A stretch of DNA of 64,000 nt from Ardenticatenales bacterium (GTDB lineage Bacteria; Chloroflexota; Anaerolineae; Promineifilales; Promineifilaceae). This document shows, one piece after another, positions 1 to 8,144 of the stretch; the stretch's first letter is position 1, and every line of letters begins with the position of its first letter. The position numbers were made by a program, and so were the translations under genes. The notes under the pieces were generated by a model. That model did not search any database and was not told where the DNA came from. It saw only the letters and a list, made by a program, of their open reading frames with translations. The stretch spans positions 1-64,000 of the forward strand of contig JACKBM010000010.1 of NCBI GenBank assembly GCA_020634575.1. Direction: 5' to 3'.

Positions 1-698
1 CAGAAGAGGTGGTCGCGCAGATTTTTGATGGCGTCGCCGCCGCGGCCGCGGGCGCGGCGGATTTTGTCCAGGGCGATCATCCCCTGGTCGGGTGTCCGGC
101 TGGATGGGTCGATCTCCAGGCCGGTGCGGTAGGCGATGATCGACTTCAGCCCGCGGTAACCACCGTGAGTTAGCCCAGACGCGATTTCCTCATCAAAGCG
201 GCGGGCAAATTCGGGCCAGCCGCAATCACTTTCCAGCAACTCCTTGATCAACACCTCAATACGCAGCAATGGCACGACTTCCACACCGACTTCAGCCCGA
301 AATGTGGCCAGATCCACCTGGGGGACCGGGTAGCCAAAATCCATAATCAAGGTCTGGATGTTGCCGGCCCGGTGTAGCCCATGGGTGTAGGCCGCGTAGC
401 CCTGACTGGCGATGGCGGCGTTCCGTGCCTCAACCACTTCCTCGAGCCGGGGCAGGCAATCAAAATGTTCGGCCAGCCGGTTGAGCATGTAACGGAAGTA
501 GAGGGTGTCCTGTTTGAGGGCCTGCAGCCGGGCCAGAGCAGCGTCGTCGACGGGAATGCCGCCATCGGCCAGGTATTGGGCCGAGCCGCCGCCGAAGGAG
601 ATGGTGTCGACCCATTGCTCGGGCGTCAGCGCTTCTTTGCGCGTGTAGGGGTGGCAATGGACGTCGATGATGGGCAGGTAGGAGAGGTCGATGGTCAT
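1..698 (-). CDS. Amidohydrolase-family protein (partial, 3' end outside window)
   Basis: The visible 232 residues start MTIDLSYLPIIDVHCHPY. The HxH-type metal motif (DVHCHP) right after the first strand is typical of the amidohydrolase-2 group of TIM-barrel metal-dependent hydrolases and decarboxylases. The rest of the barrel and the later His/Asp ligands lie beyond position 1, so the substrate cannot be named. The ATG at 698 is preceded by GGAGG and overlaps the stop of the upstream M20 peptidase gene by one base (TAATG), which implies translational coupling and a shared role in hydrolysing amide or peptide compounds. Family assignment is fairly safe; function is not. Confidence 0.75.
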   Translation of the reverse strand, partial: MTIDLSYLPIIDVHCHPYTRKEALTPEQWVDTISFGGGSAQYLADGGIPVDDAALARLQALKQDTLYFRYMLNRLAEHFDCLPRLEEVVEARNAAIASQGYAAYTHGLHRAGNIQTLIMDFGYPVPQVDLATFRAEVGVEVVPLLRIEVLIKELLESDCGWPEFARRFDEEIASGLTHGGYRGLKSIIAYRTGLEIDPSSRTPDQGMIALDKIRRARGRGGDAIKNLRDHLF

Positions 699-1870
699 TA
701 ATTCGTGCCTCCAGTGTGCGCGGCGGCGATGAGCATGAGCAGGCGGGCCAGCATGGCGGTCCGGGGCACAATGCTATCCAGCAAAATGTATTCGTCCGGG
801 CTGTGGTCCAGGCCACCGATGGGGCCGAGACCATCCAGCGCCGGTACGCCTGCTTCGGCGGCGAAGGCGGCATCCGCGGCGCCGCCGGTGCTGGCGCCGT
901 GGACGGTGAAACCGAGTTCGTCGGCCGCCAGTTGGGCCAGCCTTTCCAGGTGGGCGATGGCCGGGGTACGTGGCATGGGCGGCGAGACCGCTTCGTAGGT
1001 CAGGGAGAACTGGATGCCGGCGGGATCCGGCCGGTCAAAAATCGCCTCGATCCGCGCCCGTGTCGCTTCAAGCCCGGCGTTGTCGAACGAGCGGATGTCC
1101 AGGGCTGCCTCGGCCCGGTCAGGCACGACGTTGGTCATGCTGCCGCCGTTGATGAGGCTGAGGGTGACGGTAATCCCGTCCGCCGGCCTGGCCGTCGCCG
1201 CTACCTCATCCAGCCGGCGGGCCAGCCCCAGGATGGCGTTGCGCCCCTTCTCCGGCTCAACGCCGGCGTGGGCGCTGTGGCCGTGGGCGGTGATGCGCAG
1301 CACCGCATTGCCCTTACGCGCGGTGACGATGTCGCCATTTTCCCGCGCCGCCTCCAGCGTCAGGACGGCATCCTGGCCGCGCACCGCCGCGCGGATATCG
1401 GGGACCGACCAGCGCGTGGGCAACTCCTCATCCGCGACGCAGAGATAGGTCAGGGTGCCGAACTCCTCAAAGCTAATCTGCTGCAGGGCGGCGATGGCGT
1501 AGAGGCCAGTCAGCAGGCCCGCTTTCATGTCGCAGGTGCCGGGCCCGAGCAGTTTGGGGCCGTCGATCGTGACGGGGCGGGCGGCGGCGGTACCGGCCGG
1601 AAAGACCGTATCGCTGTGCCCCAGCAGCAGGATCTTTACCGTGCCGCTGCCGGTCAGCGTCGCCTGCAGCGTGTCGCCGACCTTCTCGTGGGGCTGGCGC
1701 GTGACGGTGAAGCCAAGTGCTTGCAGCCGCCCGGCCAGCCAATCATTGACCCGGTTGGCGCCCGTTTTGTCATGGGGGCCGGAGTCGATGGCGGCGAGCG
1801 TGCGCAGGTCGCTCAGATAATGGTCGAGTTCAGCGGTCAGGAAGGAGTGGATGGATTGTGTGGTTGACAT
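698..1870 (-). CDS. M20 family metallopeptidase (carboxypeptidase G2-like)
   Basis: A 390-residue zinc-dependent exopeptidase or deacylase of the M20/M25/M40 family. Visible motifs are GHSDTVFPAG (first His ligand and following Asp), GPGTCDMKAG (bridging Asp) and VADEELPT (catalytic Glu and Glu ligand). The order and spacing match glutamate carboxypeptidase-like proteins, and the length is normal. A dimerisation domain should lie around residues 180-290. The gene is followed directly, with a one-base overlap, by the amidohydrolase. Substrate (N-acyl amino acid, folate-type glutamate or dipeptide) is not determined by the sequence. Confidence 0.85.
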   Translation of the reverse strand: MSTTQSIHSFLTAELDHYLSDLRTLAAIDSGPHDKTGANRVNDWLAGRLQALGFTVTRQPHEKVGDTLQATLTGSGTVKILLLGHSDTVFPAGTAAARPVTIDGPKLLGPGTCDMKAGLLTGLYAIAALQQISFEEFGTLTYLCVADEELPTRWSVPDIRAAVRGQDAVLTLEAARENGDIVTARKGNAVLRITAHGHSAHAGVEPEKGRNAILGLARRLDEVAATARPADGITVTLSLINGGSMTNVVPDRAEAALDIRSFDNAGLEATRARIEAIFDRPDPAGIQFSLTYEAVSPPMPRTPAIAHLERLAQLAADELGFTVHGASTGGAADAAFAAEAGVPALDGLGPIGGLDHSPDEYILLDSIVPRTAMLARLLMLIAAAHTGGTN

Positions 1871-2558
1871 GGGAAATCCCTCTTGTGTTCAGGCAGGGAT
1901 CGTATCATCAAATTGTGGTTTGTCAGCATAGATGGCGGGTTTGTCATTAAGGGCATTAACGCTTGTCCGAAGGCAAAATGGACCACACGACCATCTTCTT
2001 GACGTCATCCCGAGCCGCCTTGTCGTGAAAACTGTTCATTTCGGAACGGCGAGGGACCCCGATCTGAGGCGTTGACAGGACTGGCCGGTGGCTGGTTCAA
2101 TGACTGATTATTTTAGGAAACCAACCACCGATCACCACAGCCAACGTCATAGATGGGGGCCCTTCGCCCTCTCCTGATGAGCATTAAGCCCCATGAAGGA
2201 GGCTGCTAAGAAACAAGGCGGAAATGGCGTGCGGTCTGAGGTTTGTAGTAAACGCTTTAGCGTTCCGCGTGCATCCCTTTTGGAGATGGCGACGTGTCGA
2301 CCAACAGCCGTCTTGATGATCACAAAAGGCTAAAGCCCTTTACTACAAACCTGACTTCGCACTGCAAATCTTGAACCTGTTTCTTGCCTTATTGAACGCG
2401 GTCTCCGCCTGGTGCTTCTCGGGTGACGTCGGAAATTTAGAGGCTTCGACGTCGTTGAAGCGTTAAGGTGTCTACCAAAAACCTAAAAACTATGTCAATC
2501 CGCCCAGTTTCCTGGCAGAGTAACAGCGCATAATGGCCTATGGCAAAAGCCTGCTAAA
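1871..2558. other. Intergenic region with inverted repeats
   Basis: This 688-bp gap separates divergently transcribed genes, and no credible ORF is visible. It holds the inverted repeat at 2239-2352, a weaker inverted repeat around 2086-2140, and a stretch near 2002-2015 resembling one arm of the GTCATCCCGAGC repeat seen at 31127-31140 and 51563-51574. Promoters for both flanking genes must lie here; I see no convincing -35/-10 pair. Confidence 0.6.
2239..2352. repeat. Imperfect inverted repeat (dispersed-element-like)
   Basis: The left arm begins AGGTTTGTAGTAAACGCTTT and the right arm ends CCTTTACTACAAACCT. The first 14 bases of the left arm match the reverse complement of the right arm exactly, and both arms continue into GCTTTAGC-type sequence. 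The left arm contains its own short palindrome (AACGCTTTAGCGTT). The form resembles small non-autonomous palindromic elements; only one copy is in the window. Confidence 0.6.
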
Positions 2559-3566
2559 ATGACGAGTACCATGATCCAGATTGAGAAGCTGCAAAAGGTA
2601 ATTGATGGTCGCGTCGTCCTGGAGATCGACTCGTTGGCGGTGGCTGCCGGTGAGATGGCGGCGCTGGTGGGGGCGCCGGGCAGTGGCAAGGGGGAGTTGC
2701 TGGCGCTGTTGACCGGCCGGTTGGGGCCGACCAGCGGTCAGGTTCGCCTGGCTGGTGTCGATCCCGCCGCGGCGCGGCCGGTTTTCAGCCAGCAGGTCGG
2801 GGTGCTTTTTGGCGAAGATGGGTTGTATGCGACGCGGACGCCGCGAGCCAATCTGGCCTTTCACGCGCGGCTGCGAGGGTTACCGGCCGGTCGGGTCGAC
2901 GAAATCCTTGCCCAGGTCGGGCTGGCCGACCATGCCAACAGCAAATTCAGCCAGCTCTCCGCCAGCCTGCGCCGCCGGCTGGCCTTTGGCGTGGCGCTGC
3001 TGCACCAGCCCACCATCCTCCTCCTGGCTGAGCCGTTCGCCCGCTGCGATGAGGCCTCGATCACCCTGCTGAGCGAGCTGATCCGCACCTTTGCTACTGA
3101 CGGCGGTGCCGTCCTAATCCTGGCCGACACCGATGCTCACCTGACCCGGCTGTGCGATACGCTCTACGAGCTGGAGCAAGGGCGCATCGTTGCCCAGCGC
3201 CAGCCGCAGACGGAAGCGGCTGGCACGGCGCTGCCGTTTAAGATCCCGGTTAAGCTGGAAGGGCGCGTGGCGCTGATTAACCCGGCCGACATCCTCTATG
3301 TCCTGGCCGAGGAAGGGCGCACCTTGCTGCAAACCCACACCGAGCGGCTGCCCACCCAGTTCACGATGACCGAACTGGAAGAGCGGCTGGCCCGCAGCGG
3401 CTTTTTTCGCGCCCATCGGGCCTACCTGGTCAACCTCCAGCACGTCACCGAGGTGATCCCGTTTACTCGCAGCAGCTTCAGCCTGCGCCTCAACGACGAG
3501 GAAGGCTCGCAGATTCCGCTCAGCCGGGATGCGGCCCGGGAACTGCGGGAATTGCTGGATTATTGA
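2559..3566 (+). CDS. Degenerate ABC ATPase fused to a LytTR DNA-binding domain
   Basis: This 335-residue protein has an N-terminal ABC-ATPase fold (about 1-215) and a C-terminal LytTR domain (about 230-335; FFRAHRAYLVNLQHVTEV is the typical LytTR core). The ATPase half is degraded at every catalytic motif. Walker A is GAPGSGKG, with Gly for Ser/Thr. The signature is LSASLRRR rather than LSGGQ. Walker B reads LLLAEP rather than LLLDEP. The H-loop position has ADTD in place of TH. It therefore probably does not hydrolyse ATP and acts as a transcription regulator sensing or binding through a pseudo-ATPase. It heads the ABC-exporter locus and likely controls it. The start may be ATG 2559 or ATG 2571; no clear Shine-Dalgarno sequence precedes either. 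Confidence 0.85.
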   Translation: MTSTMIQIEKLQKVIDGRVVLEIDSLAVAAGEMAALVGAPGSGKGELLALLTGRLGPTSGQVRLAGVDPAAARPVFSQQVGVLFGEDGLYATRTPRANLAFHARLRGLPAGRVDEILAQVGLADHANSKFSQLSASLRRRLAFGVALLHQPTILLLAEPFARCDEASITLLSELIRTFATDGGAVLILADTDAHLTRLCDTLYELEQGRIVAQRQPQTEAAGTALPFKIPVKLEGRVALINPADILYVLAEEGRTLLQTHTERLPTQFTMTELEERLARSGFFRAHRAYLVNLQHVTEVIPFTRSSFSLRLNDEEGSQIPLSRDAARELRELLDY

Positions 3567-3748
3567 TTGCCTCCCTGCATCGGCTGGGGTGAGAAACCCA
3601 TATTTGGGCGTCCCATTCAGCCGCCCCCACGCACCATTTAACCCCCGAAAGGCCCCATCCAACCGAAAAATGAGGCGCCCTGACCTCCTTTGATCTATGC
3701 TGCAGACATAGTTGGCTGGCGTTTGCTGCCGGCCCCGAGGAGATAAAC

Positions 3749-3958
3749 ATGAACGGCAACGATAAAGCACGGCGGAACGAGATTATTGGCAGCGCGATAG
3801 CAATTGGCGCCGGCGGCGGCGTGGCCCTGGGGCTGGTATTGGCCCAGATTCTGGGGCACGTTGGGTTTATGAGCGTGGGCATTGCCATTGGGCTCTGCCT
3901 GGGGCTGGTTATCGGGCTTTTTATTGCCAATCGAGACGGGGGTAACGATGCGCGCTAA
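3749..3958 (+). CDS. Small glycine-rich membrane protein
   Basis: A 69-residue protein with a charged N-terminus (MNGNDKARRNEIIG) followed by two hydrophobic Gly/Ala-rich helices (about 14-34 and 40-60) and a short polar tail. A good ribosome-binding site (GAGGAGA) lies about 6 bases upstream. It is paralogous to the next gene: both have RR-N/D-EIIGSA-AIG after the basic start. It lies inside the ABC-transporter locus, so it may be an accessory membrane subunit or regulator of the exporter; this is inference. No named family recognised. Confidence 0.7.
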   Translation: MNGNDKARRNEIIGSAIAIGAGGGVALGLVLAQILGHVGFMSVGIAIGLCLGLVIGLFIANRDGGNDAR

Positions 3959-4142
3959 AGAACGACGCGACGAGATCATCGGCAGTGCGATGGCCATTGG
4001 CGGCGGGACCGGCTTCTCGGTGGGGTTGCTGTTTGACCAGTCAGGTTTGCTGCTGCTTAGCGTCCTGGTTGGTATCGCTCTGGGCGCCCTCATTGGGCGG
4101 GCCATCGCCCGCCGGGCGGGAGGCGATGATGTGGACTATTGA
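3948..4142 (+). CDS. Small glycine-rich membrane protein, paralogue of preceding gene
   Basis: A 64-residue protein starting MRAKERRDEIIGSAMAIGGG, with two predicted transmembrane helices and a basic/acidic tail. Its start overlaps the 3' end of the preceding gene by 11 bases, and its stop overlaps the start of the ATPase gene by 14 bases, so the three are translationally linked. The RRDEIIGSA-AIG stretch aligns with the preceding protein, indicating tandem duplication. Function unknown. Confidence 0.7.
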   Translation: MRAKERRDEIIGSAMAIGGGTGFSVGLLFDQSGLLLLSVLVGIALGALIGRAIARRAGGDDVDY

Positions 4143-4860
4143 AGCAGAATATTTGACCAAAGAGTATGGGGACATGCGCGCCGTTGATCAGATCAGTTTT
4201 ACGACGGCGCCCGGGGAGATTTTTGGCTTTCTGGGGCCAAACGGGGCCGGCAAGACGACGACGATCAAGATGCTGACCGGTCAGCTCCGGCCCACTGCGG
4301 GCCGGGCGACGGTCTGTGGCTTTGATATTGTCAGCCAGCGGCAGGGGCTCAAGCCTCAGATTGGGGTGGTATTCGAGTTCCAGAATATCTACGAGCGGAT
4401 GACGGCGCTGGAGAATCTGCGCTTCAGCGGCCGGTTGTATGGGGTGCCGCGGGACCGGCCGGAACAGCTCCTGCAACAGGTTGGTCTGCAAAACGAGGCG
4501 GGCAAGAAAACGGCCAAATTCTCCAACGGCATGAAGCAGCGCCTGCTCATCGCCCGCGCCCTGCTGCACCGCCCGCGCGTCCTCTTCCTGGATGAGCCGA
4601 CCCGAGGGCTGGACCCCGGCGTTGCCCGGGAGATCCGGGCCATCGTGCAGGGGCTGAAGGCAGAGGGGGTGACGGTCTTTCTGACCACCCACTACATGCT
4701 GGAGGCGGAACAGCTCTGCGACCGGGTTGCCATCTTGCATGGCGGCCGCATCGTAGCGCTGGACACGCCCGAAAATCTCAAGCAAACTATAGCTACGGAA
4801 AACGGTTCCCTCGAGGATGTTTTCCTGGCTCTGACCGGCCATTCGTTGGCTGTCAGTTAG
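4129..4860 (+). CDS. ABC transporter ATP-binding protein (exporter type)
   Basis: A 243-residue nucleotide-binding subunit with intact motifs: Walker A GPNGAGKTTT, signature FSNGMKQR, Walker B VLFLDEPTRGLD and H-loop TTHYMLEAE. The arrangement is that of the CcmA/NatA/DrrA class driving ABC-2 permeases. An upstream in-frame ATG at 3985 exists, but residues before MWTIEAEYLTKEYG have no homology pattern. GGGAGG at 4118-4123 is well placed for ATG 4129 (4126 is also possible). It overlaps the small membrane gene and precedes the two permeases, so it is the catalytic ATPase of this exporter, in contrast to the degenerate one at 2559. Confidence 0.92.
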   Translation: MWTIEAEYLTKEYGDMRAVDQISFTTAPGEIFGFLGPNGAGKTTTIKMLTGQLRPTAGRATVCGFDIVSQRQGLKPQIGVVFEFQNIYERMTALENLRFSGRLYGVPRDRPEQLLQQVGLQNEAGKKTAKFSNGMKQRLLIARALLHRPRVLFLDEPTRGLDPGVAREIRAIVQGLKAEGVTVFLTTHYMLEAEQLCDRVAILHGGRIVALDTPENLKQTIATENGSLEDVFLALTGHSLAVS

Positions 4861-4862
4861 GT

Positions 4863-4968
4863 AAACCGCAGCAAGTTTTCAAACAAAGAATCGACCCGGC
4901 CGCTGCGGTTTCCTCGAGGAATCGGCAAGGCCGTCCGCGATTTTTACTCCGAAAACTTCTTGCCGATT
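4863..4968 (+). repeat. Tandem hairpins between ATPase and permease genes
   Basis: There are two adjacent stem-loops with 10-bp perfect stems: AAACCGCAGC (4863-4872) with 4902-4911, and AATCGGCAAG (4920-4929) with 4959-4968. The outer flanks also match imperfectly (16 of 20 bases: 4861-4880 against 4951-4970). No U-run follows, so this is not an obvious terminator. It could be an mRNA-stabilising or REP-like pair that adjusts permease expression. Confidence 0.6.
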
Positions 4969-4986
4969 ACCTAAGGAGTTAACCTC

Positions 4987-6108
4987 ATGCGTACCGTCGC
5001 AAGCGCGACCGGGCCAGTCAGCCAGGGCTGGGGCTACCATTTACGGTTGGTCTGGACGCTGGCTGCCAAAGATATTGTCGACGCCATCAAAACCAAATCG
5101 ACATTAACGGCCGTGGCGCTCTCCTTCCTGATGGTGTTTTTCTACCGCTACTTCCCGGCGCTGGCTGCGGGTGCTGATGGTCAATCGGTGCTGGTGTACG
5201 CGGCCCAGGAGACAGAGCTGCTGACGGCGCTGGAGCGCAGCCCGGCGCTGGCCGTTTACACATACGATTCTCGCGAGCGGGTCCTGGAGGTGGCGACCAG
5301 CGCCGAAGAGGCCGAGCTGGCGCTGATCATCCCACAGACGGCCATCGCCCAATACGAAACGGGCGAGCCGATTGTGCTGGAAGGCCATCTGATGTATTGG
5401 CTGAATGCGGCTGAGCGGGCTGAGATCAAGGCGCTGGTGGAGTCCGAGCTGGCGAGCGAGCTGGACCGGCCGGTTACCCTCAATCTCAGCGGTAACGACA
5501 TCTACTTCGATGCCGACCAATACTTCTTCGTCTTTTCCGCCACCATCGCTTTGCTCTTTGTCACGATCATGATCGGCATCTCTATGGTGCCCAATCTGAT
5601 GGTGGAAGAGAAGCAAACCCGGACCCTGGATGCGCTGCTGGTCTCGCCCGCGTCGCCGGCCCACCTGGTGGCCGGCAAGGCGCTGGCCGGGTTGTTTTAT
5701 GGTCTGTTGGGCTGCATCGCTGTTTTCGCCCTCTTCGGTTTCCTCATCCTGCAATGGTGGCTGGCGATCCTGGCGGCGGTCCTGGCCGTGCTGCTCCTGG
5801 TGGCAGTTGGGCTGCTGCTGGGCAGTTATGTGAGCGGCCGGTCGCAGCTGCAGCTGATTGGCTGGTTTGTTGTCCTGCCGCTGCTGCTGCCGGTGGTTCT
5901 GGTGGCGCTGCGCGGCCTGGTGCCGGATGGAGCGGTGGCGGTGATGGAATGGATCCCGACAGTGCTGATTGCCACCCTCTTCCGGCTGTCGCTGACACCG
6001 AATGTGACCATCAGCCATTACGGGCTGCCGCTGCTGGTGGTGGTGGTCAGCATCCTGGTCGCCTTTACCCTGGTGGTACAGCTGGTGCGCCGGCAAGATC
6101 GGCGCTAG
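4987..6108 (+). CDS. ABC-2 type transporter permease
   Basis: A 373-residue membrane protein with one N-terminal transmembrane helix (about 37-60), a periplasmic or extracellular domain (about 60-175) and a C-terminal block of five helices (about 178-365). This is the NatB/DrrB-like ABC-2 layout. The EEKQTRTLDALLVSPAS motif after the first helix of the block is typical of this family. The start is supported by CTAAGGAG eight bases upstream. It shares the N-terminal segment W-LAAKDIVDA-K-K with the next gene, so the two permeases are paralogues and probably form a heterodimer with the ATPase. The exported compound is unknown. Confidence 0.85.
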   Translation: MRTVASATGPVSQGWGYHLRLVWTLAAKDIVDAIKTKSTLTAVALSFLMVFFYRYFPALAAGADGQSVLVYAAQETELLTALERSPALAVYTYDSRERVLEVATSAEEAELALIIPQTAIAQYETGEPIVLEGHLMYWLNAAERAEIKALVESELASELDRPVTLNLSGNDIYFDADQYFFVFSATIALLFVTIMIGISMVPNLMVEEKQTRTLDALLVSPASPAHLVAGKALAGLFYGLLGCIAVFALFGFLILQWWLAILAAVLAVLLLVAVGLLLGSYVSGRSQLQLIGWFVVLPLLLPVVLVALRGLVPDGAVAVMEWIPTVLIATLFRLSLTPNVTISHYGLPLLVVVVSILVAFTLVVQLVRRQDRR

Positions 6109-6122
6109 GCGAGGAGGTTATC

Positions 6123-7217
6123 ATGCAACTCAGTGAACCTCTGACCGCGACACGCTGGCGTTATTGGCAAATTGTCCTGACCCTGGCGGCCAAGGATATT
6201 GTCGACGCCCTGAAGAACAAAACGACCCTGACCATAGTGTTGGGATTGGGGATGATGATGCTGACCGTTGAGGCGCTGCCGCTGCTGCTCAAGCTGGACA
6301 GTCGGCCGCGCCTGGCCATCTACGACGCCGCCCGCTCGACGCTGGCTGATGAACTGCGCCGCGAAGGTGATGTGCAGGTGATGGAGCTGCGAGCCGCTGA
6401 AGATGCCGCCGCCCAGGCGCGGCAGGCGAGCAGCCCTTTGCTGGCAGTGAGCCTGCCGCCCGATTGGGCTGATAGCAGCGGGCCGCTTCTCCTGACCGGT
6501 TATCTGGGCCATTGGTTGTCTGCGGCTGAGACGGCGACGCTGGTTCGGGCAGCGGAGGCGAATTTGGGCAGGTTGACCGGCCGGTCCGTCACCATCCAAC
6601 CTGAAACCGTCTACCCAACCCTTGAGCAAGGTGGCCATTCGCTCATGGTAGCGCTGGGCCTGTTGCTGGCGGTGACCCTGATCACGACCACGCTTGTGCC
6701 CTACCTCATTTTGGAGGAGAAATCGGGACACACGCTGGAACTACTGCGCGTCTCACCGGCCTCCGTGAACCAGATTCTGCTGGGTAAAGGGTTGGCTGGC
6801 TTTGTCTACGGACTGGTGGCCACGGCTGTGCTGGTCGCCTTCAACTTCTCCCTGATTAACTATTGGGGACTGTTCCTGTTGACGATGTTGGCGCTCATTC
6901 TGTTTGGCGTTGGCCTGGGGCTGCTGATTGGTAGCCTGGTGGAGAACGAGGGGGCGGTACAGATGTGGGTCGCCGGGCTGATTGTGGTGCTCTCTTTCCC
7001 GCTGATGCTGGCGTTTTTGAACAGCAGCCGCCTGCCGGATTGGATACAAACTGTGAGCGCCTGGCTGCCCACGACGGCCGCCTTCGATCTGGTCCGGCTC
7101 TCCTTCGGCGACCTCTGGCCGGCGGGGATGATCGTGGCCCGGTTGGCCAGTTTGCTGGGCACTGGCCTGTTGATCTTCCTGTTGGCCGGCTGGCGTTTGC
7201 GTCGCTGGGAGAGCTGA
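6123..7217 (+). CDS. ABC-2 type transporter permease (second subunit)
   Basis: A 364-residue permease starting at ATG 6123 behind a strong GAGGAGG site; the reading frame is open further upstream, but that part overlaps the preceding gene out of frame. One N-terminal helix, an external domain and a multi-helix C-terminal block match the preceding protein. The family segment LEEKSGHTLELLRVSPAS is visible around residue 200. It probably pairs with the first permease. The gene ends a short distance before the sigma-factor gene. Confidence 0.85.
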   Translation: MQLSEPLTATRWRYWQIVLTLAAKDIVDALKNKTTLTIVLGLGMMMLTVEALPLLLKLDSRPRLAIYDAARSTLADELRREGDVQVMELRAAEDAAAQARQASSPLLAVSLPPDWADSSGPLLLTGYLGHWLSAAETATLVRAAEANLGRLTGRSVTIQPETVYPTLEQGGHSLMVALGLLLAVTLITTTLVPYLILEEKSGHTLELLRVSPASVNQILLGKGLAGFVYGLVATAVLVAFNFSLINYWGLFLLTMLALILFGVGLGLLIGSLVENEGAVQMWVAGLIVVLSFPLMLAFLNSSRLPDWIQTVSAWLPTTAAFDLVRLSFGDLWPAGMIVARLASLLGTGLLIFLLAGWRLRRWES

Positions 7218-7291
7218 ATTAGGATCGTGCTGACCGGTTTGCCAGGATGCCGGCCAGCACGCCGGCCTGAGACAATCAGGAGAGCTTCCCT

Positions 7292-8092
7292 TTGACAATG
7301 GAACAGCTGGAACAAGAGTTTCCGCAACTGCAATCTGCCCTCAAATCATTTATCTTGCGCATGACGGCCAGCGTTCAGGATGCTGAAGATATTGTGCAGG
7401 AAACCTACCTCAAGGCCCGGAACAGCATTAACAGCTTTCGGGGCGAATCTTCCCTCAAGACCTGGTTATTTGCCATCGGCGCCAATCTGGCCCGCGATCT
7501 CTTGCGTCAGCGTAAACGCTGGCCGGAAAATGTCACAGATATCTGCAAAGATGCAGCGTTGGGCAACCCCGAGTTTTTCCAGGAGGCGATGACCATTCGG
7601 CACAATTCGCCCCAGGGGGAATTTGAGATCAAGGAACATGTTGCCTTCTGCCTGACCTGCGTGGCCAAATCATTGCCGCTTGAACAGCAGTTGGTCCTGA
7701 TGTTGCGTGAGGTTTACCGCTTCAGCACCAGAGAAACAGCCCAGATCATCGATCAGAGTGAGGCGATGGTGAAGTATCACCTCCACGAAGCTCGCCAGAC
7801 GATGATTGCGATCTTCGACCGGCGCTGCGCCCTCATCAACAAAGCCGGCATATGCCATCAGTGTACGGAGCTCAATGGCATCTTCAACCCCAAACAGGAT
7901 ACGCAGGTTGAGTTGATCAAACTCAAACTGGTCCGTGACGCGGAAAAAGGAGACAAAGAAGCCCTGTTTGATCTGCGGCTGCAGATTTTGCAGGAGCTGG
8001 ACCCATTCGACTCCGGCGCGGCGGCGTTGCAGTTACATCATCTGGAGCACAATCGGCAGGTGATGGCCCGCTATCTGGGCGAAGATATTTGA
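7292..8092 (+). CDS. Sigma-70 family (ECF-like) factor with Cys-containing C-terminal extension
   Basis: A 266-residue sigma factor. Region 2 (about 15-80) includes DAEDIVQETYLKA and FRGESSLKTWLF; region 4 (about 120-175) includes LPLEQQLVLMLREV and the helix-turn-helix. An extension of about 85 residues begins CALINKAGICHQCTELNG, where a Cys-x2-Cys pair plus an upstream Cys could bind zinc or act as a redox switch. No anti-sigma gene is adjacent; instead an SRPBCC protein and a conserved small protein follow. The start is either TTG 7292, nine bases after AGGAG, or ATG 7298. Confidence 0.85.
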   Translation: MTMEQLEQEFPQLQSALKSFILRMTASVQDAEDIVQETYLKARNSINSFRGESSLKTWLFAIGANLARDLLRQRKRWPENVTDICKDAALGNPEFFQEAMTIRHNSPQGEFEIKEHVAFCLTCVAKSLPLEQQLVLMLREVYRFSTRETAQIIDQSEAMVKYHLHEARQTMIAIFDRRCALINKAGICHQCTELNGIFNPKQDTQVELIKLKLVRDAEKGDKEALFDLRLQILQELDPFDSGAAALQLHHLEHNRQVMARYLGEDI

Positions 8093-8144
8093 AAGCCTAT
8101 CGTTTTGTAGCGGCGATTCGTCTAAAGAGAAAAGGAGGTTCTTA

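Noticed and set aside
716..1867. Long ORF antisense to the M20 peptidase gene
   Set aside because: It is a mirror of high third-position GC; the opposite strand has all M20 motifs, and this one resembles no protein family.
1871..2558. Small ORFs or a riboswitch in the large intergenic gap
   Set aside because: No ORF with a ribosome-binding site and no recognisable riboswitch core; only repeats are evident.
3985..4128. N-terminal extension of the ABC ATPase
   Set aside because: The segment is the shadow of the small membrane protein gene; GGGAGG supports ATG 4129.
5754..6122. N-terminal extension of the second ABC permease
   Set aside because: It overlaps the first permease out of frame, is Gly/Ala/Arg-rich, and GAGGAGG precedes ATG 6123.
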